From Desulfobulbaceae bacterium UBA5611 (GTDB lineage: Bacteria; Desulfobacterota; Desulfobulbia; Desulfobulbales; Desulfocapsaceae): a DNA stretch of 7,245 bases. Below are positions 1 to 6,406 of this stretch, in pieces; within the stretch, counting starts at the first letter, position 1, and the number at the start of each line of letters is the position of its first letter. The notes below the pieces were generated by a model. It was not told the DNA's origin. It made no database searches and saw nothing but the letters and a program-made list of their open reading frames with translations. Location: assembly GCA_002424635.1 (NCBI GenBank), contig DIKT01000070.1, positions 1-7,245 on the forward strand. The letters run 5' to 3'. The position numbers and the translations under genes are program-made.

Positions 1-841
1 TCTCGGAGCTTACCTTGTGCTGCACGGCCCCGATATAATCACCTCGGCCGAAAAAGCTCAAATCTAGCTCCCGGGAGGCGCGGGCGGCCCATAAGCGCAT
101 ATTGATCACATGATCATTCTTATAGCCGGGGACCAGAATATCACAGGGCAGGGCCATCACATCCTCTGTTTCCAGCCATTGGGCCCGATAGTTCCCGTAT
201 TCATCCAGATAGGTGCTGACCCGGCCATAAAAATGGACCGGAAAGACCGGCATGGTCCGTTGAAATATCCATGGCGTGCCATAACGCATCCAGTTATCGG
301 GGCTCTCCACCTGGTAGCCATCAATTAACTGCTGATAAAAAAGACCATATTCATAGAGAATACCATAACCATAAGCCGGGATTTTCAAGGTAGCAATAGA
401 ATCCATGAAGCAGGCCGCCAACCGACCGAGCCCGCCATTTCCCAAAGCTGCATCCTCCTCTTCCTCCCGGAGCAGATCCATATCAAAGCCGATCTCCTCC
501 ACGGCCTGCCGGACCTCATCATAAATTCCAAGATTAATCATACTGTTGCCCAGAGAACGACCGATCAGAAACTCCAGCGACAGATAGTAGACTCGTTTTT
601 TTCCTTTGGCGTATGAGGCCTTCTGGGTCTTAATCCACTTTTCCATCATAATATCCCGCAGTGTGTAGGCCAGGGCCTTATAGATATCACTCTCGCCGGC
701 GAGCTGCGGATCACGACCCTGGAAACTTATCACATGATGCAGGATATTTCTTTTGATATCCTCTACAGTTGTTGAAATAAAGAGGCTATCACAATCATTT
801 AAGGCAGGGTCTTGCCCATCATATTTCACTAAATCTTTCAT
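1..841 (-). CDS. glgP: Glycogen/maltodextrin phosphorylase, N-terminal part (runs off left edge)
   Basis: This gene encodes the first 280 residues of an alpha-glucan phosphorylase, a cytoplasmic PLP enzyme that releases glucose-1-phosphate from glycogen or maltodextrin. I translated the minus strand from the ATG at 841-839 and the frame is open to the window edge. Family signatures seen in order are YYLSLEFLIGRSLGNSMINLG-like sequence at residues 85-105, ALGNGGLGRLAACFMDS at 132-148, AYGYGILYEYGLF at 156-168, a VESPDNWMRYGTPW block at 178-191, and a PGYKND/NMRLWAA block at 238-253. The PLP lysine and the C-terminal domain lie outside the window, since the family is usually about 800 residues or more. 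The start is supported by AGGAGA at 851-856 (minus strand), 9 nt before the ATG. The gene is transcribed away from the TPR gene. The family is certain; the preferred substrate (glycogen or maltodextrin) cannot be told from this part. Confidence 0.95.
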   Translation of the reverse strand, partial: MKDLVKYDGQDPALNDCDSLFISTTVEDIKRNILHHVISFQGRDPQLAGESDIYKALAYTLRDIMMEKWIKTQKASYAKGKKRVYYLSLEFLIGRSLGNSMINLGIYDEVRQAVEEIGFDMDLLREEEEDAALGNGGLGRLAACFMDSIATLKIPAYGYGILYEYGLFYQQLIDGYQVESPDNWMRYGTPWIFQRTMPVFPVHFYGRVSTYLDEYGNYRAQWLETEDVMALPCDILVPGYKNDHVINMRLWAARASRELDLSFFGRGDYIGAVQHKVSSE

Positions 842-895
842 CAAATGTTTTCTCCTGAATTGAATCGCAGCCCCTTGCTTTACATCCATGAGTCG

Positions 896-923
896 CTTAT
901 ACTTTTTTTATTTTAAATGTCAT
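896..923 (-). promoter_or_regulatory. Candidate sigma-70 promoter for the phosphorylase gene
   Basis: On the minus strand, ATGACA (918-923, five of six matches to TTGACA) is followed by a 16-nt A-rich spacer and TATAAG (896-901, five of six matches to TATAAT). This predicts a transcript start near 889 and a leader of about 45-50 nt before the ATG at 841. It is a consensus match by eye, with no experimental support. Confidence 0.45.
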
Positions 924-1023
924 AAGAGTGTACAGCACTGGCCAATTACTTTACAATGAAAATCAATTTTTTAACAAAGCCTCATTCTTCTTACTGCATT
1001 AGCAACAGTTCCCAAGAGTTTGT

Positions 1024-1052
1024 TTGGGCTTTTGCTAAGCCAATGGTTAAAT
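1024..1052 (+). promoter_or_regulatory. Weak candidate promoter overlapping an imperfect inverted repeat, upstream of the TPR gene
   Basis: TTGGGC (1024-1029) and TTAAAT (1047-1052) are 17 nt apart, a permissible but poor sigma-70 match. The -35 half and spacer overlap an imperfect inverted repeat, TTGGGCTT and AAGCCAA (1024-1043), which has one bulged G. That repeat could be an operator or a small hairpin. The rest of the 842-1088 spacer is AT-rich and contains no gene that I can support. Confidence 0.2.
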
Positions 1053-1088
1053 AAATGATTTTTAAAAAAATATTGCAAGGGAGCATCC

Positions 1089-1703
1089 ATGACTACTGAC
1101 AAAATGGTCAAAAAAGAGACCATATTTATCGCCATCGCCATCAGTCTGGTTGTGGGATTTTTGACCGGAACTATTTTTACAACTTATAAGTTAAGCTCGT
1201 CAAAAAATTCAGCCGGACAATATACCAGCGCTTCCGAACAACAGGATTCCTCTGGGAATGCCGAACAGCTCAAAGAAATCACGGCCCTTGAATTAGAGGT
1301 CCAGAAAAATCCTAATAATGGGGAGGCCTGGGCCCAGCTGGGGAATCTTTACTACGATACCAGTCAGGTCAAAAAGGCTATTACGGCTTATAGCCGGGCT
1401 CAGGCGATTTTACCGGCCAATGCCGACATTCTGACTGATCTCGGCGTTATGTACCGGCTGGACAAACAACCGGACAAGGCTTTAGAATCATTCAATAAAG
1501 CTATCCAGGCCAATGCCCGGCACGAGTATGCCCGTCTGAATAAAGGGATTGTGTTACTTTATGATCAGAACCGCGCCCCTGAAGCCTTGCAGGCTTGGCA
1601 GGAATTGCTTGCTATCAATCCCAAGGCGGTGATCGCCAATGGCCGCTCGCTACAAGATCTAATGGCAGAGGTCAGAAAAGAGCTCGACAAAACATCAAAG
1701 TAA
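1089..1703 (+). CDS. Membrane-anchored tetratricopeptide-repeat protein
   Basis: This 204-residue protein has a short charged N-terminus (MTTDKMVKKE), one hydrophobic segment at about residues 11-32, and then a low-complexity Ser/Gln/Asn-rich linker at about 36-60. This suggests a single-pass inner-membrane anchor with the remainder in the periplasm. Residues about 61-180 form roughly three TPR units: AWAQLGNLYYDTSQVKKAI at 80-98, ILTDLGVMYRLDKQPDKAL at 114-132, and a third at about 147-178 ending in AINPKA. TPR arrays are protein-interaction scaffolds. The anchor-linker-TPR plan resembles the TPR part of CcmI/NrfG cytochrome c assembly factors, but no other cytochrome c maturation gene is present, so I do not assign that role. 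AAGGGAG at 1077-1083, 5 nt before the ATG, supports the start. The 127-nt gap to cysE leaves co-transcription open. Confidence 0.85.
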   Translation: MTTDKMVKKETIFIAIAISLVVGFLTGTIFTTYKLSSSKNSAGQYTSASEQQDSSGNAEQLKEITALELEVQKNPNNGEAWAQLGNLYYDTSQVKKAITAYSRAQAILPANADILTDLGVMYRLDKQPDKALESFNKAIQANARHEYARLNKGIVLLYDQNRAPEALQAWQELLAINPKAVIANGRSLQDLMAEVRKELDKTSK

Positions 1704-1830
1704 GATGGCGAAGCCAAACCAGAGTTTGCTTCAACAGTAGGAGCATTATAGATGCCGGCAGTCCACTAAACTGATGATCATGAATATGGCTATATGCCTT
1801 TTTCATCTCCAGAGCTGAGTAAGGGATCCC

Positions 1831-2811
1831 ATGTCAGCACCAAAAAACAAGCAAAGCTTTATTACTATACCCCTTGAACCTTGTGACCATGTGCAGAACA
1901 ATAATGCTTGCCTGCATGACAAGATTCCGGCCGTCGTCAAAGAGCTCGTCGCCTCATGGCAGAGCAAGAATTGCTTTGATCACATAGGGCCTGTCTCCAT
2001 CCCTTCCCACCGGACAATAATTGATATCGTTTATCAGATCAGACAACTGCTCTTTCCCGGCTATTTTACGCCGGTCAAACTGCACTCCACCAATCTGGAA
2101 TATTACATTGGCCAGAAAGCAACCGAACTCTACGAAAATCTCAGCGAGCAGATCACCATGGCCATTCGCCATGACTGTCGCCGCGTCAATCTGCCATGTA
2201 CTAATTGTGAGGAACGGGGCCATCTTCTGGCCTTGGCCTTTATCGAGAGCCTGCCACAGATTACAGCAACTCTGGCTGTAGATATCCGGGCAACCTTAGC
2301 CGGTGATCCGGCCACCAACAGTTCTGACGAGGTGATCTTCAGTTATCCCGGTCTGCTGGCCACTGCCATTTTCCGCATGGCCCATGAATTGTTCCTTCTG
2401 CAGGTCCCGATTATCCCACGCATCATGACTGAACATGCCCACAGTCTGACCGGCATTGATATCCATCCAGGCGCCACCATCGGTCCCGGCCTGTTTATCG
2501 ATCACGGTACCGGGGTCGTGATCGGTGAAACCACCATTATTGGTGACAATGTGCGCTTGTACCAGGGGGTCACGCTCGGCGCCCTGTCAGTACCCCGGGA
2601 TGCCGGGATCACTCTTCGGCACATCAAACGCCATCCGACCATTGAAGATGAGGTCATTATTTATGCCAACACCATTATTCTCGGGGGGGAAACCGTTATC
2701 GGCAAAAGTTCGATCATCGGCGGCAATATCTGGCTTACTGAAAGTGTGCCCGCCAATACCAAGGTGATGCTTAAACGACCGGAACTGATTTTTTCTGGAC
2801 CCAAAGGATAA
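1831..2811 (+). CDS. cysE: Serine O-acetyltransferase (long EpsC-type)
   Basis: The enzyme transfers an acetyl group from acetyl-CoA to L-serine, giving O-acetylserine, the first committed step of cysteine synthesis in the cytoplasm. The 326-residue protein has an alpha-helical N-terminal region (about 30-190) and a C-terminal left-handed beta-helix of hexapeptide repeats (about 205-300). By comparison with E. coli CysE, the catalytic Asp-His pair is Asp210 (TGIDIHP) and His225 (FIDHGTG), with the same 15-residue separation. GVVIGETTIIG and YQGVTLGA follow. Cys115, Cys123 and Cys126 form a cysteine-containing stretch before the SYPG and AHEL motifs, as I recall from long EpsC-like members. 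The C-terminus ends in SGPKG, without the terminal Ile that E. coli CysE uses to dock into CysK. AAGG at 1821-1824 supports the start. The gene lies 35 nt upstream of cysK, so the two are almost certainly one operon. Confidence 0.93.
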   Translation: MSAPKNKQSFITIPLEPCDHVQNNNACLHDKIPAVVKELVASWQSKNCFDHIGPVSIPSHRTIIDIVYQIRQLLFPGYFTPVKLHSTNLEYYIGQKATELYENLSEQITMAIRHDCRRVNLPCTNCEERGHLLALAFIESLPQITATLAVDIRATLAGDPATNSSDEVIFSYPGLLATAIFRMAHELFLLQVPIIPRIMTEHAHSLTGIDIHPGATIGPGLFIDHGTGVVIGETTIIGDNVRLYQGVTLGALSVPRDAGITLRHIKRHPTIEDEVIIYANTIILGGETVIGKSSIIGGNIWLTESVPANTKVMLKRPELIFSGPKG

Positions 2812-2846
2812 CAAACAGAAAATAAACTAAAAGTAAAGGAGGCATT

Positions 2847-3776
2847 ATGACCGATCTACCACTGCCGCTCAGCGCTACTATCGGTAACACCCCCTTACTA
2901 AGCCTGAATCGGATCAGCAAGGGCTATCAGGCCACCATCCTGGCCAAACAGGAATCGCGAAACCCCATGGGCAGCGTGAAAGACCGTATTGCTTATGCCA
3001 TGATTGAGGCCGGCATTCGCGACGGCCAGATTAATAACGACACTACCATTATCGAACCAACCAGCGGTAATACCGGCCTGGGCCTGGCTTTTATCTGTGC
3101 AGCCAAGGGCATGCGCCTGATCCTGACCATGCCGGAAAGCATGTCCATGGAACGACGGATATTGCTCAAATTCCTGGGGGCAGAACTGGTGCTCACGCCG
3201 GCTGCCAAAGGGATGACCGGCGCCCTTGAGGCAGCTCGCGAACTAGTCCGGCAAAACAAGAACAGCTTCCTGCCCGACCAGTTCTCCAATCCTGCCAATC
3301 CCGCCATCCATAGAACGACCACCGCAGAAGAAATCTGGACTGCCAGCAAGGGCAAGATTGATATTTTTGTGGCCGGCATAGGTACCGGTGGGACCATAAC
3401 CGGCGTCGGCGAGGTCTTCAAAAGCCGCAATCCACAGATCGAGATCGTGGGAGTTGAACCGGCAGATTCAGCAGTGATCTCAGGCGGTGCCGCCGGGCCT
3501 CATAAAATTCAGGGGATCGGCGCCGGCTTTATCCCCAAAAATCTCAATACCTCTATCCTGGACTCCGTCATCACCGTCACCAATCAAGACTCCATGATCA
3601 TGGCCCGCCGTCTGGCCGCCGAAGAAGGACTGCTCTGCGGCATCTCTTCAGGCGCAGCGGTCTGGGCCGCTCTGCAACTGGCAGCCAAAGCTGAGAATCA
3701 CAACAAAACCATTATCACCATCCTTCCCGACACTGGAGAGCGCTACCTGAGCACCGAGTTGATGACCGGGGCATAA
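2847..3776 (+). CDS. cysK: Cysteine synthase (O-acetylserine sulfhydrylase)
   Basis: This cytoplasmic PLP enzyme makes L-cysteine from O-acetylserine and sulfide. Its length of 309 residues is normal for the family. The PLP Schiff-base lysine is Lys45 in NPMGSVKDR (39-47). The substrate loop is PTSGNTG (71-77) and the phosphate-binding loop is GIGTGGT (177-183). HKIQGIGAGFIP (219-230), GISSGA (265-270, with the serine that contacts the PLP ring nitrogen) and DTGERYLST (295-303) are typical of the family. KIQGIGAGFIP favours CysK over CysM, though the two are hard to separate by eye. A strong AAAGGAGG at 2835-2842 lies 4 nt before the ATG. With cysE just upstream, the pair forms a complete serine-to-cysteine module that fixes sulfide. 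It converges on hgcB with only 47 nt between stop codons, and no strong terminator is visible there. Confidence 0.95.
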   Translation: MTDLPLPLSATIGNTPLLSLNRISKGYQATILAKQESRNPMGSVKDRIAYAMIEAGIRDGQINNDTTIIEPTSGNTGLGLAFICAAKGMRLILTMPESMSMERRILLKFLGAELVLTPAAKGMTGALEAARELVRQNKNSFLPDQFSNPANPAIHRTTTAEEIWTASKGKIDIFVAGIGTGGTITGVGEVFKSRNPQIEIVGVEPADSAVISGGAAGPHKIQGIGAGFIPKNLNTSILDSVITVTNQDSMIMARRLAAEEGLLCGISSGAAVWAALQLAAKAENHNKTIITILPDTGERYLSTELMTGA

Positions 3777-3823
3777 ATTCAGGCGCTGGCATATTTGTTC
3801 ATCGTGCTTTTCGTAAGAGATGA

Positions 3824-4117
3824 TCAGCCGCCACAGGGAGAAAGTTTGGTCCTGAAAATTTTGGCAAGCCAACTGTTGAGAATATAACGGGCACAGCCGC
3901 AGCCGTCGTCGGGGTTGACAAAGATAGCCCCGACAGGACAGTTTCTGGCGCAGGCCCCGCATTCCATGCAGGCATCATAATCAACGATGGTCGCTTTGTT
4001 GTCAATACATTGGAAGATGCGATGCGGACAAACAATCTCGCACATCCCACAACCGATACAGGCCGCCTGATCAAGTTTGAGAATCGCGGCGCCATCTATG
4101 TATCTGAATTGTTTCAT
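3824..4117 (-). CDS. hgcB: HgcB, dicluster ferredoxin of mercury methylation
   Basis: HgcB is the 2x[4Fe-4S] ferredoxin thought to supply electrons to the corrinoid of HgcA and to handle Hg(II) during methylmercury formation. The 97-residue protein has two CxxCxxCxxxCP motifs: Cys20, 23, 26 and 30, and Cys50, 53, 56 and 60. The second reads CMECGACARNCP, the HgcB signature. Cys73 (in DGCGCA) matches the conserved extra cysteine of characterised HgcB (Cys73 in strain ND132). The tail is SPCGG, with one cysteine (Cys95) where ND132 HgcB ends in a pair. The chosen ATG (4117-4115) lies 10 nt after the hgcA stop, with AAGAGG 6 nt upstream. The same frame is open further upstream, but that would place the N-terminus inside hgcA and add no ferredoxin sequence. 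Identity rests on the motifs and on adjacency to hgcA. Confidence 0.95.
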   Translation of the reverse strand: MKQFRYIDGAAILKLDQAACIGCGMCEIVCPHRIFQCIDNKATIVDYDACMECGACARNCPVGAIFVNPDDGCGCARYILNSWLAKIFRTKLSPCGG

Positions 4118-4127
4118 GGTTGGCCTC

Positions 4128-5318
4128 TTACAGCAAAAATGGCCCGGCCAACCAGCAGCACAGGCCCAACATGGCAGCGATGAGCTGGATAGCCAGCCCT
4201 TTACGTATTTCCAGTTCAACTCCTGACAGTGAGGTATAAGGAGTTGAGCCCGTAAAGTTCATGGCTAGATAGGAGCTGACGCTCATGGCCCATAAAGCCA
4301 TGCCGATCACGGCCGTCCAGCCAACCAAGGGCCAAAACCGCAGCACAGCAAAGATGCCGACCGGCGTTCCCAGAAGCAGACCCTTGAGCCAGAACTGTCG
4401 GCCGGGAATGCATGGCAGCAGAAGCGGAACCAGAACCACCCCGACCAGCACGCCCAGCATGATCACCAAGGCCGCCATGCCACCTCGGGGCAAGGCCCGG
4501 TCCAGTGACCAGATATCAGGGCCAATTCCGGAGAGCAGCAGCAAAACGGTCAGGATCAGAATAAGCGGTTTCATCAGTAAAAATAATTCCACCGGGATCA
4601 AGACTGCCCGTTCTTTGAGAGTGAAAGTAATACTGCGCATGGCCTCATCGGCTTTTCTGCCGCTCGCCAAAAAAGACCTGATATCTCTGGCCCTGATCGG
4701 CCCGAATATTCCTGTGAAGCCACAGGCCTTATTGAGCTGCAGGGCGGAGACGCCCGGAGCACTGCATTGCGGCAGTATGAGTTCGCGGTGCTCAACCACT
4801 GCCATCAGTCTTGCCCGCTGGACCTGATAGGCAATTTCCGCAGTGGAGAATGTGCCCTTGCCGGCGGCACACCAGACGTTGATGCCTCTGGTATCAACGA
4901 CCAATATCCACATATCCAAACCCTCTAATTCCTGGCGCAGGAGATCAAAGGTCAGTTTATAATTGGCAGTAACAAGAATGGATGAATCACCGGTTGGCCG
5001 ACCGACACAATACAATCCTGGGGTGATAAGGTAATTATCTCGCCGCACACCAGTCCGCGCCCCGATTATCCCCCTATAATCATCACGGCTTAAGCTGGTA
5101 GCAACCTGCGGTACTGCGCCAGCCGGTGAATCGACAAAACCGCTGACAAAAGGACAGACGGTGTATCCTGCCTGTTCATGTTCCCCAGCCCGGGGTGCCG
5201 CTTCTGGACCTCAGCAGATCCCGGCGGCGACTTCCGGCGGCGGCATTAAAGACAGCGGGCCGTCTGGATACTTGGTTGCTTGTAGCAAACGGGAAAGGAG
5301 CGGGAGTGATGGGGTCAT
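4128..5318 (-). CDS. hgcA: HgcA, mercury-methylating corrinoid protein; in-frame TGA at codon 36, probable selenocysteine
   Basis: HgcA carries the methyl group on a cobalamin-type cofactor and transfers it to Hg(II). Numbering from the ATG at 5318-5316 gives 396 codons. The cap-helix motif NVWCAAGK is at 147-154, where Cys150 is the expected lower cobalt ligand (Cys93 in ND132). HRELILPQCSAPGVSA and FGPIRARDI follow, then about five membrane segments (roughly 238-264, 281-303, 312-328, 332-354 and 376-394). The N-terminal family region (GYTVCPFVSGF, SPAGAVPQVATSLS, about 51-77) lies before the first available start (GTG at 5048) and after a TGA at 5213-5211, with no ATG, GTG or TTG between. 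The frame therefore appears to run through the TGA to the ATG at 5318, which has AGGA 10 nt upstream. The TGA sits in Cys-TGA-Gly-Pro and is followed by a SECIS-like hairpin. Alternatives are a nonsense mutation, an assembly error, or a shortened protein. HgcA identity is near certain; the start and selenocysteine reading are inferred. Confidence 0.9.
5183..5213 (-). promoter_or_regulatory. Candidate bacterial SECIS element after the in-frame TGA of hgcA
   Basis: On the minus strand, TGA (5213-5211) is followed by 15 nt, then CCCC (5195-5192), a GGGCT loop (5191-5187) and GGGG (5186-5183). This gives a four-pair all-GC stem whose loop starts 19 nt after the TGA and opens with GG. Bacterial SECIS elements recognised by SelB usually place the apical loop about 16-37 nt after the UGA and have a G in its first two positions, so the geometry fits. 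A lower helix is possible between CTGC (5217-5214) and GCAG (5171-5168). A competing fold, UCCAG with CUGGG, also exists. I did not compute folding energies, and GC-rich coding sequence can form such hairpins by chance. Confidence 0.45.
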
Positions 5319-5442
5319 AATCGTGCTATCCTGTTTTAAGTCAACGGCCGATAGTGGGAACAGCCTGCTGGGGCCGGGTAAGCTCTTTCATATCAGGAAC
5401 AATAAGCACTTTTGAACAGATCAATTACTAAAAACAACACAA

Positions 5443-6375
5443 TCAATCCGCGTCATTTTTTTTTATTGCAGAAGTCCAGCCTGCGATCATGGCCGTCAGA
5501 AACTCGACAAAGAGATCACTATCATTCTGTACCGGACAGACCCGGTAATCCAGCAGACCGATCACCTGGGCGCGCTCTTTATATTCCAGGGCCAGCTCCA
5601 GATCGGTCTCCGAATTATCAATAGTAAATGACAGAGGGTAAATAATCACCTTCTCGCCAGCCAGTCCCTGCAGAGTCGTCTCCAGAGATGGTTCCAGCCA
5701 GCGCATGGGACCGACCTTAGACTGATAGGCCAGATGAATGTCCTTAAAATCCAGACCGGCTTGTGGTAACAAAGTTTTTAAAATGGCCACATGCTCCCTG
5801 ATCTGTTGTTCATAAGGGTCATAGGCGGCAATCTTCTGGGGCAGACCATGGGCTGACAAGATCAGGTGATAACTGCTGTCCTGATAATGTTCACGGATCC
5901 GCTCAATAATTGAGGCGTTAAAGAATGGATTATCGAAATAAGGATCAATTACCTTTACCTCAGGTCGTTGACCGTGACTCTTCAGGCCGTAATAAACATC
6001 CTCCACGCTCGACTGGGTAGTGGTGGAGGAAAAATGGGGATAAAGCGGGATGAGGAGCAACTGGTCAAACTGCCGCTCAGCAAAGAGATCGGCGGCCAGA
6101 GGATGAGTATAGCGCATGACCGGGAAAATCTCCTCACCAGTGCGCTGCGTTAACTTTTTTACCAATCGTTCAGTATGCTCATAGATTCTGCTGCCACCAA
6201 TGAGCTCATATTTGCGCCATGTCTTTTTATAACGAAGAGTCGAGATGAGAGGGGCCAGGAGATGACGCACGGGCGAGCAGATGATATGCCTGTCACTGAA
6301 CATATGGAATAAAAAAGACCTGAGCTCTTGTGCCGATCGTGCTCCACCCATATTCAATAATAAGACCGCTTTCAT
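5443..6375 (-). CDS. hemH: Ferrochelatase
   Basis: Ferrochelatase inserts Fe(II) into a porphyrin (protoporphyrin IX or coproporphyrin III) to make haem or coprohaem, at or near the inner face of the membrane. The 310-residue length is normal for the family. The N-terminus VLLLNMGG (4-11) and YKKTWRKYELIGG (49-61) are typical. RYTHPLAAD (88-96) and LIPLYPHFSSTTT (108-120) follow, then the catalytic-site His176 in LSAHGLP (173-179), QSKVGPMRWLEPS (218-230), and IDNSETDLEL (252-261) with the conserved Glu256. AAGGAA at 6381-6386, 5 nt before the ATG, supports the start. The gene follows the ZIP transporter after 31 nt, suggesting one transcript, and precedes hgcA by 124 nt. A run of nine A residues (5456-5464) lies in the last few codons and could cause length variation at the C-terminus. 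The substrate porphyrin cannot be decided from the sequence alone. Confidence 0.93.
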   Translation of the reverse strand: MKAVLLLNMGGARSAQELRSFLFHMFSDRHIICSPVRHLLAPLISTLRYKKTWRKYELIGGSRIYEHTERLVKKLTQRTGEEIFPVMRYTHPLAADLFAERQFDQLLLIPLYPHFSSTTTQSSVEDVYYGLKSHGQRPEVKVIDPYFDNPFFNASIIERIREHYQDSSYHLILSAHGLPQKIAAYDPYEQQIREHVAILKTLLPQAGLDFKDIHLAYQSKVGPMRWLEPSLETTLQGLAGEKVIIYPLSFTIDNSETDLELALEYKERAQVIGLLDYRVCPVQNDSDLFVEFLTAMIAGWTSAIKKNDAD

Positions 6376-6406
6376 CTTCTTTCCTTGTCTCCCTCTACTG
6401 AGTCGT

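Noticed and set aside
1704..1715. Terminator hairpin after the TPR gene (TGGC GAA GCCA)
   Set aside because: The four-pair stem with a three-base loop has no following T tract.
2993..3430. 145-residue minus-strand frame opposite cysK
   Set aside because: It is a shadow of the cysK coding strand; cysK has full family motifs and a strong ribosome site.
3777..3823. Rho-independent terminator between cysK and hgcB
   Set aside because: Only a weak TCATC/GATGA pairing with a 15-nt loop and no proper T tract is present.
3824..4219. Longer HgcB of 131 residues starting inside hgcA
   Set aside because: The extra 34 residues overlap hgcA coding sequence in another frame and show no ferredoxin character. 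The ATG at 4117 has a Shine-Dalgarno and gives a normal HgcB length.
4285..4827. 180-residue plus-strand open frame opposite hgcA
   Set aside because: It is a Pro/Ser/Arg-rich shadow of the hgcA coding strand with no recognisable domain.
4128..5048. hgcA starting at GTG 5048 (306 residues)
   Set aside because: It would drop family-like N-terminal sequence that is in frame directly upstream, and no Shine-Dalgarno lies at a usable distance from the GTG. It remains the fallback if the TGA is a true stop.
5341..5391. 16-codon minus-strand frame (MKELTRPQQAVPTIGR) between hemH and hgcA
   Set aside because: There is no Shine-Dalgarno and no recognisable leader logic; it is too short to separate from chance.
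5161..5415. 84-residue plus-strand open frame opposite the hgcA 5' end
   Set aside because: It has low-complexity composition and no supported start. It is antisense to the hgcA N-terminal extension and the upstream gap.
5319..5442. Cobalamin riboswitch upstream of hgcA
   Set aside because: It was considered because HgcA uses a corrinoid, but no B12-box-like sequence or large conserved fold is visible in the 124-nt gap.
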